From the NCBI GenBank assembly GCA_017858735.1, contig JAFMBH010000023.1, positions 1 to 44,693 on the forward strand: 44,693 bases of DNA, read 5' to 3'. Below, in pieces: positions 1-7,352 of the stretch; position 1 is the stretch's first letter; each line of letters begins with the position of its first letter. The notes below the pieces were generated by a model. It was not told where the DNA came from. It searched no databases and saw nothing but the letters and a program-made list of their open reading frames with translations. Source of the DNA: Bacteroidota bacterium (lineage in GTDB: Bacteria; Bacteroidota; Bacteroidia; Chitinophagales; Saprospiraceae). Position numbers and translations under genes: made by a program.

Positions 1-198
1 GCAAATCCTATGGCAACCATTTTATCTGCAGCTATGATGTTAGATTCATTTAATCTGCATACAGAGGCTGAAGTTATCAGAGAAAGTGTGAAAAATCTAT
101 TGGAAAGTGGTTATGGCACCGCCGAATTACAATTGCCCCATTCTTGCAAATGTTCCGAAATTGGTGATCTTATAGCCGCAAAAATATTGGCTATGTAA
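1..198 (+). CDS. leuB: 3-isopropylmalate dehydrogenase, C-terminal end (partial)
   Basis: Only the last 65 codons are present; the reading frame is already open at base 1 and ends at a TAA. The visible tail (ANPMATILSAAMMLDSF, then a helix ending in GYGTAELQ) matches the C-terminal region of LeuB, where the NPxATILSAAMML segment is highly conserved among decarboxylating dehydrogenases acting on 3-isopropylmalate. The enzyme oxidises and decarboxylates 3-isopropylmalate in cytoplasmic leucine synthesis. Isocitrate or tartrate dehydrogenases share the fold, but the NPxATILSAAMML form favours LeuB. The gene start lies outside the window, so operon context upstream is not visible. Confidence 0.85.
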   Translation, partial: ANPMATILSAAMMLDSFNLHTEAEVIRESVKNLLESGYGTAELQLPHSCKCSEIGDLIAAKILAM

Positions 199-282
199 TT
201 TTTATCCTCCTTCATACCATTTTCTAGTTGTTTGTTTTGAACGACTTTTCATCTTTTGCGTTTAAGATTAAAATACCGTTTT

Positions 283-1476
283 ATGGAAAACGATTCAAAG
301 CAAGTTTGCCTGAATAACAAGGATATACATTTAGCTGATATTGCGAAAAAAGTTTTTGACAAAAAAAGGATTACGCCGGAAGATGGATTATATCTTTTTG
401 AACACGCCTCTCTTGGTTACCTTGGTACCTTAGCCAATTTTATAAGGGAAGAGAAAAATGGTAAAAACACTTATTTTAACAGGAATTTCCATATTGAGCC
501 TACCAATGTTTGTATTTATACCTGCACTTTTTGCTCCTATTCCCGATTAATAAAAGAGAGAAAGGACGGTTGGGAATATACCCTCGATGAAATGATGGAT
601 ATTGTCCGAAAATATGATCAGGAACCTGTTACCGAAGTTCATATTGTAGGAGGTGTTCTTCCAAAATATGATGTTTCTTTTTATGCTGAATTGTTTAAAA
701 CGATAAAAAAACATCGACCCGATCTACACATAAAGGCCTTAACTCCCGTCGAATACCATTATATTTTCAAGAAAGAAAAAATTAGTGTCCAAGAAGGTAT
801 GGCACTCATGTTGGAGGCTGGCCTGGACTCTATGCCAGGTGGGGGTGCTGAAATTTTTCACCCCGAAATAAGAGACCAGATTGCTGGTGGTAAATGTTCC
901 GATGAAGAATGGTTGAAAATTCATGAAATATGGCATGATTTAGGTAAAAAATCTAATGCCACCATGCTTTATGGACATATTGAATCCTATTTTCACAGAA
1001 TAGATCACTTGGAAAAATTAAGGAATTTACAGGATAAGACAGGTGGATTTCAAACCTTTATTCCCCTGAAGTTTAGGAATAAGGATAATCAATTGTCTCA
1101 CCTGAAAGAAGTTAGCGCGCTGGACGACCTTCGAAATTATGCAGTAAGTCGCATCTATCTCGATAATTTTGACCACATCAAGGCTTATTGGCCCATGATT
1201 GGTAGGAATATGGCTCAATTATCTCTGTCATTTGGTGTCGATGATATTGACGGAACCATTGACGATACTACAAAAATTTACAGTATGGCGGGGTCAGAAG
1301 AGCAAACTCCTTCTCTGAGTACCCGCGATTTGGTCAATTTAATAAAAGCGGTCGGGAAACATCCTTTAGAACGGGATACCCTTTATAATATCCTGCATGA
1401 TTACACTAACGAAACCTTTAAGGAAGATGAAGTAATAAAAGGTTATGTTTCTTTACCCGTTGTTAATAATCAATAA
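283..1476 (+). CDS. mqnE: Aminofutalosine synthase, radical SAM (menaquinone futalosine pathway)
   Basis: A 397-residue radical SAM enzyme. It joins chorismate-derived 3-enolpyruvylbenzoate to SAM-derived adenosine to make aminodeoxyfutalosine, the second step of the futalosine menaquinone route. The cluster-binding motif CIYTCTFC (CxxxCxxC) has cysteines at residues 77, 81 and 84; SMPGGGAEIF and the late DDIDGT segment are characteristic of MqnE rather than MqnC. The frame is open further 5' to a TTG at 256, but the ATG at 283 gives the usual length and N terminus. The next gene's ATG directly abuts this stop codon, and mqnA follows, which supports the pathway assignment. The sister enzyme MqnC is the main alternative; the DGT motif argues against it. 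Confidence 0.93.
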   Translation: MENDSKQVCLNNKDIHLADIAKKVFDKKRITPEDGLYLFEHASLGYLGTLANFIREEKNGKNTYFNRNFHIEPTNVCIYTCTFCSYSRLIKERKDGWEYTLDEMMDIVRKYDQEPVTEVHIVGGVLPKYDVSFYAELFKTIKKHRPDLHIKALTPVEYHYIFKKEKISVQEGMALMLEAGLDSMPGGGAEIFHPEIRDQIAGGKCSDEEWLKIHEIWHDLGKKSNATMLYGHIESYFHRIDHLEKLRNLQDKTGGFQTFIPLKFRNKDNQLSHLKEVSALDDLRNYAVSRIYLDNFDHIKAYWPMIGRNMAQLSLSFGVDDIDGTIDDTTKIYSMAGSEEQTPSLSTRDLVNLIKAVGKHPLERDTLYNILHDYTNETFKEDEVIKGYVSLPVVNNQ

Positions 1477-2106
1477 ATGAATAAAAATATTTATATACTT
1501 CGCCACGGAGAAACAGAGAATAATCGTCTTGCTATTGTTCAGGGATCAGGTATTGACGGAACGTTAAATCAGAAAGGGGAAGAACAAGCGAAAGCATTTT
1601 TTCAAAAATACCAGGAAATACCTTTTGAAATAGTGGTAACATCGACCCTTCAAAGGACGCACCAAACGGTTAAATCCTTTATTGATAAAGGCATTCCCTG
1701 GGTACAGTTACCTGAAATCAACGAGATGAACTGGGGCATTCACGAAGGTAAATCGTATGCAATGTGGATGGAGCAACCCTACAAAGAAGCTATAACCGAC
1801 TGGCAGAGTGGTCGTTATGAGACAAGGCTTGAAAATGGGGAGAGCGCCGCTGAACTAGCCGCAAGAATGGAGTTGTTTATGCAGTGGCTTGAAAACAGGG
1901 AGGAATCCAACATTTTAGTTTGTAGCCATGGTAGAGCAATGCGCTGTATGATGACTTATTTTTTTGGTCTCCCCGTATCGGAAATGGAAAAATTCAGCCA
2001 TAAAAATACCGGTTTATACCAATTTTTAAAAGATCAAAATGGCTTTAATTCTATTTTAATGAATGATATAAGCCATTTAAATTCCGACAATGGCTTTCCC
2101 TTCTAA
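1477..2106 (+). CDS. Histidine phosphatase superfamily protein (phosphoglycerate mutase-like)
   Basis: A 209-residue single-domain member of the histidine phosphatase superfamily. The N-terminal RHGETENN motif carries the phospho-accepting histidine, and a second catalytic histidine lies in VCSHGRAMR near residue 150. The fold is shared by phosphoglycerate mutases, alpha-ribazole phosphatase (CobC) and fructose-2,6-bisphosphatases, so the substrate cannot be read from sequence. Its start codon follows the mqnE stop with no gap, and its last 17 bases overlap the start of mqnA, so it is almost certainly co-translated with menaquinone genes. Whether it acts in that pathway is unknown; no phosphatase step is part of the described futalosine route. 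Confidence 0.85.
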   Translation: MNKNIYILRHGETENNRLAIVQGSGIDGTLNQKGEEQAKAFFQKYQEIPFEIVVTSTLQRTHQTVKSFIDKGIPWVQLPEINEMNWGIHEGKSYAMWMEQPYKEAITDWQSGRYETRLENGESAAELAARMELFMQWLENREESNILVCSHGRAMRCMMTYFFGLPVSEMEKFSHKNTGLYQFLKDQNGFNSILMNDISHLNSDNGFPF

Positions 2107-2878
2107 TCAATTATCAGATAAATTAAATATTGCAGCGGTAAGCTATTTGAATACCAAACCTCTATTATATGGTTTATTGAATAGTCCTTTGGCGGGAAAA
2201 ATCAACCTTATGCTGGATATTCCGACTGCCTGTGCCAGTAAAATGATTCATGGAGAGGTAGAATTAGCGCTTATTCCTACCGCAGTAATTCCTCAAATAC
2301 CTAATGCTGTTTTATTTTCAAATTATTGTATTGGTGCTCAGAATAAAGTAAAAACAGTAGGCATTTTTTCCTATAAACCTATTGATCAATTAGATACCTT
2401 AATTCTCGATTTCCATTCCCGAACATCTGTCCTCCTTGTTCAAATTTTATTAAAAGAGTTCTGGCAACAAAAACTCCATTTCATAGCAGGCCAACCTGGG
2501 TTTGAAGATCATGTATCGGAAAATACCGGCCTGCTTATCATTGGGGACAGAACGATGGGCTTGCACGAAAAATATCCTTATTTTTATGACTTAGGTGAAG
2601 CCTGGCGGGAACATACTTCCCTACCCTTCGTGTTTGCTGCCTGGGTAAGCAAACATAACGTAGGAGAAATTTTCGAAAACGATTTTAATAATGCCCTCAG
2701 TGCAGGATTAGCAGCTATACCCGAGCTACTCTTGCTCTTACCAGATTCACCCGCCGGTTTTGACTTAAAAAGCTATTTTTCTAATAATATATATTATCAT
2801 TTAGATGAAGAGATGAAAGCGGGAATGTCCCTGTTTTTTGAAAAATTAGCCCAATATTCAAATCACTTATTTCAATAA
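2090..2878 (+). CDS. mqnA: Chorismate dehydratase (menaquinone futalosine pathway)
   Basis: A 262-residue periplasmic-binding-protein-fold enzyme lacking a signal peptide. The N-terminal AAVSYLNTKPLLYGL is the hallmark of MqnA, which dehydrates chorismate to 3-enolpyruvylbenzoate, the first committed step of the futalosine route. MqnD shares the fold, but the SYLNTKPL motif is MqnA-specific. The start overlaps the preceding phosphatase gene by 17 bases, and only five bases separate its stop from msrA. With mqnE 0.6 kb upstream, the first two enzymes of the pathway are encoded together; mqnB, mqnC and mqnD are not in this window. Confidence 0.92.
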   Translation: MAFPSNQLSDKLNIAAVSYLNTKPLLYGLLNSPLAGKINLMLDIPTACASKMIHGEVELALIPTAVIPQIPNAVLFSNYCIGAQNKVKTVGIFSYKPIDQLDTLILDFHSRTSVLLVQILLKEFWQQKLHFIAGQPGFEDHVSENTGLLIIGDRTMGLHEKYPYFYDLGEAWREHTSLPFVFAAWVSKHNVGEIFENDFNNALSAGLAAIPELLLLLPDSPAGFDLKSYFSNNIYYHLDEEMKAGMSLFFEKLAQYSNHLFQ

Positions 2879-2883
2879 TTATC

Positions 2884-3417
2884 ATGAATGAAATCATTCT
2901 GGGAGGTGGCTGTTTCTGGTGTCTTGAAGCTGCCTATCAATTACTAAAAGGAGTCGAATCTGTACAATCTGGCTATGCCGGGGGAACTAAAGAAACCGCT
3001 ACTTATAAAGAGGTATGTTCAGGACAAACAAATCATGCCGAGGTCGTTAAAATAATATACGACCCGGAGATAATCAGTTTAGATGACCTTTTGCGGGTTT
3101 TTTGGCAAATACATAACCCTACCACGCTCAATAAACAAGGAAATGACGTGGGGCCTCAGTATCGGTCTATCATTTTTTATTCCGATGACAAAGAGAGGGA
3201 AATAATTGAACTATCTATCGAAAAGGAAGCAAAACCTCTTTGGGGTTCCAATATTGTAACCTTCATTGAAAAAAGTCAGGAATTTTATCCGGCAGAAGGA
3301 GAACATAACAACTATTTCCAAAAAGTGGGTGATCGGAATCCTTACTGTACTTATGTAGTTAAACCAAAAGTGACTAAAGTCATTGAGAAATTTAGCGATA
3401 AGTTGAAAAACTTATAG
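2884..3417 (+). CDS. msrA: Peptide methionine-S-sulfoxide reductase
   Basis: A 177-residue cytoplasmic MsrA. The catalytic motif GGCFWCLEAAY near residue 10 places the active cysteine in the canonical GCFWC context, and GYAGG, the HAEVV segment and the glutamate/tyrosine-rich region around residue 140 follow in the expected order. It reduces methionine-S-sulfoxide in proteins using thioredoxin. No MsrB domain is fused. It lies five bases after mqnA and is probably the last gene of the mqnE transcript, since a gap of about 105 bases follows before the transhydrogenase genes. Confidence 0.96.
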   Translation: MNEIILGGGCFWCLEAAYQLLKGVESVQSGYAGGTKETATYKEVCSGQTNHAEVVKIIYDPEIISLDDLLRVFWQIHNPTTLNKQGNDVGPQYRSIIFYSDDKEREIIELSIEKEAKPLWGSNIVTFIEKSQEFYPAEGEHNNYFQKVGDRNPYCTYVVKPKVTKVIEKFSDKLKNL

Positions 3418-3523
3418 AATAGTTGGCGGAAAATGCCGCATATTTGTCTATCTTGTAAAAATAGGTGGGTAGCTTAATAGCAAATAAGATAATTATCATT
3501 GATATTTGCTGAAAAATATAAAA

Positions 3524-4606
3524 ATGAAGTTAGGAATAGTAAAAGAGAGCAGAGATCCGCGGGTAGCTATTGTGCCCGACACTCTTTCTAAATTGTCTGC
3601 ATTAAGCGTTTCTGTGATTATGGAAGCGGGTGCTGGTGATGAGTCCTTTTTTTCTGATAATGATTATGTTGGGGCAACCGTATTGAGCCGGGATGAAGTC
3701 TTGAAACAAGCAGACATTATTGTTACATTTAATCCACTATCGCAGGAAGAATGGAAGTTGGTCAATCAAAATGCCATAATGATATCCCAATTTGCCCCAT
3801 TTGCTGATGCAGAGGCAGTTCCAAGCTTGTTAAAGGAAGGAAAGAAGGCATTTAGTATGGATATGATACCCAGAACTACGCTGGCTCAATCAATGGATGT
3901 TTTGTCCTCAATGGCCTCCATCGCAGGTTATCAGGCAGTGCTGGTTGCCGCCGCAAAACTTCCCCGGTATTTACCGATGTTGATTACCGCTGCAGGAAGT
4001 ATAAAGCCATCTAAAGTTTTGATTTTAGGCGCTGGGGTTGCGGGCCTGCAAGCTATTGCTACGGCAAAACGGCTGGGTGCGATTGTGGAGGTATTCGACA
4101 CCAGGATGGCTGTAAAGGAAGAAGTGCAAAGTTTAGGTGGTAAGTTTATTGAGGTTGAAGGAGCAAAAGACGACAAAAGTGCAGGTGGATATGCCGTAGA
4201 GCAAACAGAGGAATTCCTGGCCCGCCAGAGAGCTGAAGTTCAGGCCAGAGCTATAAAATCAGATATTATTATTACCACAGCCCAGGTAAGAGGTAGAAAA
4301 GCACCTATTCTACTGGAAAAAGAAACGGTAAATCAAATGAGAGCAGGTTCTGTTATCATTGACCTGGCGTCCTCTACTGGTGGAAATTGCGAGCTTTCAA
4401 AAGACAATGAAACGATTGTTGTTAATGGAGTAACCATCATTGGAAATTCTCAGTTGCCCGCACAAATGCCTCAGGATGCAAGTTTCCTATACAGCAATAA
4501 TGTATTAAATTTTTTAAAGACTATGGTTCGGGAAGGTACTTTACATGCTGATTTCAATAACGAAATCATCAAAGGTGCTTGTATAACCCCTGAGTTATTC
4601 GTTTAA
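3524..4606 (+). CDS. pntA: NAD(P) transhydrogenase subunit alpha part 1 (NAD-binding domain)
   Basis: A 360-residue soluble NAD(H)-binding subunit (domain I) of the proton-translocating transhydrogenase. The N terminus MKLGIVKESRDPRVAIVPD and the Rossmann motif LILGAGVAGLQAIATAKRLGA near residue 170 match the alanine dehydrogenase/PNT family, and the RQRAEVQARAIKSDIIITTA segment is typical of PntA rather than alanine dehydrogenase. A TTG at 3506 would lengthen it by six residues, but the ATG fits the family start. Together with the next two genes it forms the split three-subunit enzyme usual in Bacteroidota, which uses the proton gradient to drive hydride transfer from NADH to NADP+. Confidence 0.94.
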   Translation: MKLGIVKESRDPRVAIVPDTLSKLSALSVSVIMEAGAGDESFFSDNDYVGATVLSRDEVLKQADIIVTFNPLSQEEWKLVNQNAIMISQFAPFADAEAVPSLLKEGKKAFSMDMIPRTTLAQSMDVLSSMASIAGYQAVLVAAAKLPRYLPMLITAAGSIKPSKVLILGAGVAGLQAIATAKRLGAIVEVFDTRMAVKEEVQSLGGKFIEVEGAKDDKSAGGYAVEQTEEFLARQRAEVQARAIKSDIIITTAQVRGRKAPILLEKETVNQMRAGSVIIDLASSTGGNCELSKDNETIVVNGVTIIGNSQLPAQMPQDASFLYSNNVLNFLKTMVREGTLHADFNNEIIKGACITPELFV

Positions 4607-4628
4607 TTTTTCAAAATAACGATTTTTT

Positions 4629-4940
4629 ATGGAAAATTTTTATGGCTTTTTTATAGATAATTTGCTGGTAATATATTTATTGGCCTTTACTGTTTTATTG
4701 GGATTTGAGATTATAGCGAAAGTTCCAACCGTTTTGCACACCCCTTTAATGTCCGGTTCCAATGCTATAAGCGGAGTGGTTGTAATTGGGGCCATCTTAT
4801 TGGTTCGTTTTACAGAATCAACAGATTACCTTACCCTTTCTCTCGGATTTATAGGAATTGTATTAGGTATGATTAATGTGGCTGGAGGATTTGTTGTCAC
4901 AGACAGAATGCTTGAAATGTTTAAAAAGAAAAAGAAATAA
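4629..4940 (+). CDS. pntA2: NAD(P) transhydrogenase subunit alpha part 2 (membrane domain)
   Basis: A 103-residue membrane protein with about three or four hydrophobic helices, ending in a lysine-rich tail. The segment VPTVLHTPLMSGSNAISG is the conserved signature of the PntA membrane part (domain IIa). In E. coli this portion is fused to the NAD-binding domain; here it is a separate gene, as in many Bacteroidota and Rhodospirillum. It lies 22 bases after the NAD-binding subunit gene and four bases before the PntB start, so the three are one operon. The proton channel is formed together with the PntB helices. Confidence 0.93.
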   Translation: MENFYGFFIDNLLVIYLLAFTVLLGFEIIAKVPTVLHTPLMSGSNAISGVVVIGAILLVRFTESTDYLTLSLGFIGIVLGMINVAGGFVVTDRMLEMFKKKKK

Positions 4941-4944
4941 TACT

Positions 4945-6348
4945 ATGCTACTTACTTTTATTATAGAGATTTTTTTCCTTTTTGGTTCCATTGGCTTTAT
5001 ATGGGGACTTCGATTGATGAGTTCACCAGATACAGCAAGAAAAGGAAATAGGTATGCCGGCGTTGGAATGATCCTGGCTGTTATCGCCGCATTAATTATG
5101 CCGCTGGAAGGCAATGTTTCAAATAATTATGCGTGGATTTTTGCAGCACTGGTTGTTGGTACCGCCATTGGATACTATTCAGCTATTAAAGTAGCTATGA
5201 CGTCTATGCCTCAAATGGTTTCCATATTTAACGGATTAGGCGGCGCCTGTGCTGTTGTGCTGGGTTTAGCTGATGTTCTGCATTATTATGACGAAACAAA
5301 GGTGGTCGATACGCTTGGTTTTTTTACCGTCCTTCTAACCTTATTTATTGGTGGCGTCGCTTTTACAGGTAGTATTTTTGCCTACGCTAAACTAGAGGAT
5401 CTTGTTGACGACAAAAAGGTAACTTTACCTAAACATAGCGTTATCAATATGATAATGCTTGCTGGTCTCATTGGATTAGGTGCCTACATACTAACGCAAG
5501 GTGAAGCCATAGGAATGGAAGCCGCGATTATTTTCCTTGTTATTTCATTAATCTATGGCGTTAGTTTCGTAGCCCCCATTGGTGGCGCCGATATGCCCGT
5601 GGTTATTTCTCTGCTTAACTCCTTTTCCGGGCTTTCCGGTGCCGCAGCAGGTATCCTGTTCGATAGTCAATTTATGGTTGTTGGCGGTATTTTAGTAGGC
5701 GCATCCGGTACTATTTTGACGGTAATGATGTGTAATGCGATGAACCGTTCCATCTGGAATGTTTTAATTGGTGGTTTTGGTGGAACTTCCGCGGTTGGCG
5801 CTACCGCAACGGGAGGAACTGTAAAGGAAATTTCCTTAAATGACGCTTCTATACAACTCTATTATTCTCAATCAGTTATAATTGTACCTGGCTATGGATT
5901 AGCGGTTGCCCAGGCTCAAAAAATTTGTAAAGAAATTGATGACCAGCTTTCAGCCAATGGGGTTGATGTCAAATACGCTATTCATCCCGTTGCCGGTAGA
6001 ATGCCTGGTCACATGAACGTGCTTTTAGCGGAGGCTGATGTACCTTATCCAAAATTATTAGACCTTGACGAGGCAAATAGTGCGCTAAGTTCCGCCGATG
6101 TTGCCATCATTGTAGGTGCAAATGACGTGGTAAATCCAGCGGCAGAAAATGATCCGGGAAGCCCCATTTATGGTATGCCTGTACTAAAGGTATGGAACGC
6201 CAAATCGGTTATTGTGCTGAAAAGAAGTATGCGGTCTGGGTACGCTGGCATTGAAAATCCTTTGTTTTTTCACGAAAGGACTAAAATGTTGTTTGGTGAC
6301 GCAAAAGATGTGCTTAGTAAATTAAACAGTGAAATTAAATCTCTTTAA
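4945..6348 (+). CDS. pntB: NAD(P) transhydrogenase subunit beta
   Basis: A 467-residue subunit with an N-terminal bundle of about eight or nine transmembrane helices (domain IIb, to about residue 270) and a C-terminal NADP(H)-binding domain III (the VIIVPGYGLAVAQAQ and HPVAGRMPGHMNVLLAEA segments, then GANDVVNPAA). These motifs are diagnostic of PntB. The frame runs open back to 4876, but an earlier start would overlap pntA2; the ATG at 4945, four bases after the pntA2 stop, fits the family N terminus. The subunit binds NADP(H) and carries proton translocation in the inner membrane, supplying NADPH for biosynthesis. Confidence 0.95.
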   Translation: MLLTFIIEIFFLFGSIGFIWGLRLMSSPDTARKGNRYAGVGMILAVIAALIMPLEGNVSNNYAWIFAALVVGTAIGYYSAIKVAMTSMPQMVSIFNGLGGACAVVLGLADVLHYYDETKVVDTLGFFTVLLTLFIGGVAFTGSIFAYAKLEDLVDDKKVTLPKHSVINMIMLAGLIGLGAYILTQGEAIGMEAAIIFLVISLIYGVSFVAPIGGADMPVVISLLNSFSGLSGAAAGILFDSQFMVVGGILVGASGTILTVMMCNAMNRSIWNVLIGGFGGTSAVGATATGGTVKEISLNDASIQLYYSQSVIIVPGYGLAVAQAQKICKEIDDQLSANGVDVKYAIHPVAGRMPGHMNVLLAEADVPYPKLLDLDEANSALSSADVAIIVGANDVVNPAAENDPGSPIYGMPVLKVWNAKSVIVLKRSMRSGYAGIENPLFFHERTKMLFGDAKDVLSKLNSEIKSL

Positions 6349-6359
6349 ATATTAAAATC

Positions 6360-7313
6360 ATGGATTGGATTATTGCAAATTATTTATTCGTTTTAATGGG
6401 TATTTTTGTATTCATGTCTGGCATGTTTACCATCAAACAACAGACCGTTGCTATACTGGAAAGGTTTGGTAAATTCCACAGTATTAGAAAGCCCGGATTA
6501 CATTTTAAAATTCCGGGAGTGGATAAAATTTCTGGAAAAATTTCTTTGAAAATCCAACAACTGGATGTGAACGTTGAAACAAAAACAAAAGACAATGTAT
6601 TTGTAAAAATCAAAGTATCTGTGCAGTTTAAAGTCTTGGAAGAAAAAGCTTACGACGCATATTACAAGCTGGATAACCCTACGGAACAAATAACAGCTTA
6701 TGTTTTTGATACCATTCGCGCTGAAGTACCAAAATTAAGACTGGATGACGTTTTTGAAAGAAAAGATGACATCGCTGTAGCCATCCGTAGAGAACTCGAA
6801 GAAGCCATGAATACTTATGGTTATGGTATAGTTAAAGCCCTTGTTACAGATATCGACCCTGATCATGCCGTTAAAAATGCGATGAATAGAATCAATGCTG
6901 CAGAAAGGGAAAAAATCGCCGCTGAATATGAGGGAGAATCAGAGCGTGTTAAGATTGTTGCTAAGGCGAGAGCTGATGCCGAAAGTAAACGATTACATGG
7001 ACAAGGTATTGCAGATCAACGCCGGGAAATTGCCAGAGGCTTAGAAGAATCTGTTCATCTTTTAAATAAGGTGGGAATCAATTCTCAGGAAGCATCGGCA
7101 TTAATCGTAGTAACACAACACTACGATACCCTGCAATCTTTAAGTGAAAAGGTGAATAGCAACCTTATTTTGTTGCCAAATAGTCCTACAACAGCAAGTG
7201 ATATGTTAAACACAACCATTACCTCCTTTGCTGCATCACACCAACTTGGAGAACAACTTAAACTTAAGAATCCAATGCCTAAATTGGAAGAAAAGATTAT
7301 CTTGAAAGAATAA
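6360..7313 (+). CDS. SPFH/band-7 domain membrane protein (HIR/stomatin-like)
   Basis: A 317-residue protein with one N-terminal membrane helix (about residues 5-24) followed by an SPFH domain (TIKQQTVAILERFGKF to about residue 180) and an alanine/glutamate-rich coiled-coil region (NRINAAEREKIAAEYEGESE). The order of motifs is closest to the plant hypersensitive-induced-reaction and bacterial stomatin-like group. Such proteins form large membrane-associated rings or scaffolds and often partner with membrane proteases; no NfeD-type partner is adjacent here. It starts 11 bases after pntB, so it is likely on the same transcript. The biochemical role is not known. Confidence 0.85.
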   Translation: MDWIIANYLFVLMGIFVFMSGMFTIKQQTVAILERFGKFHSIRKPGLHFKIPGVDKISGKISLKIQQLDVNVETKTKDNVFVKIKVSVQFKVLEEKAYDAYYKLDNPTEQITAYVFDTIRAEVPKLRLDDVFERKDDIAVAIRRELEEAMNTYGYGIVKALVTDIDPDHAVKNAMNRINAAEREKIAAEYEGESERVKIVAKARADAESKRLHGQGIADQRREIARGLEESVHLLNKVGINSQEASALIVVTQHYDTLQSLSEKVNSNLILLPNSPTTASDMLNTTITSFAASHQLGEQLKLKNPMPKLEEKIILKE

Positions 7314-7352
7314 ATTTTTGAACCGAATTATTGATTTGAAACTAATCTACTT

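Noticed and set aside
256-282. TTG-initiated extension of mqnE
   Set aside because: It adds nine basic/hydrophobic residues not expected in MqnE; the ATG at 283 matches the family start.
3506-3523. TTG-initiated extension of the NAD-binding transhydrogenase subunit
   Set aside because: The ATG at 3524 begins the conserved KLGIVKE strand; the six extra residues have no family support.
3418-3523. Promoter for the transhydrogenase operon
   Set aside because: Near-matches CATATTTG and GATATTTG exist but neither has a -33 element at proper spacing; a promoter is probably here but cannot be placed.
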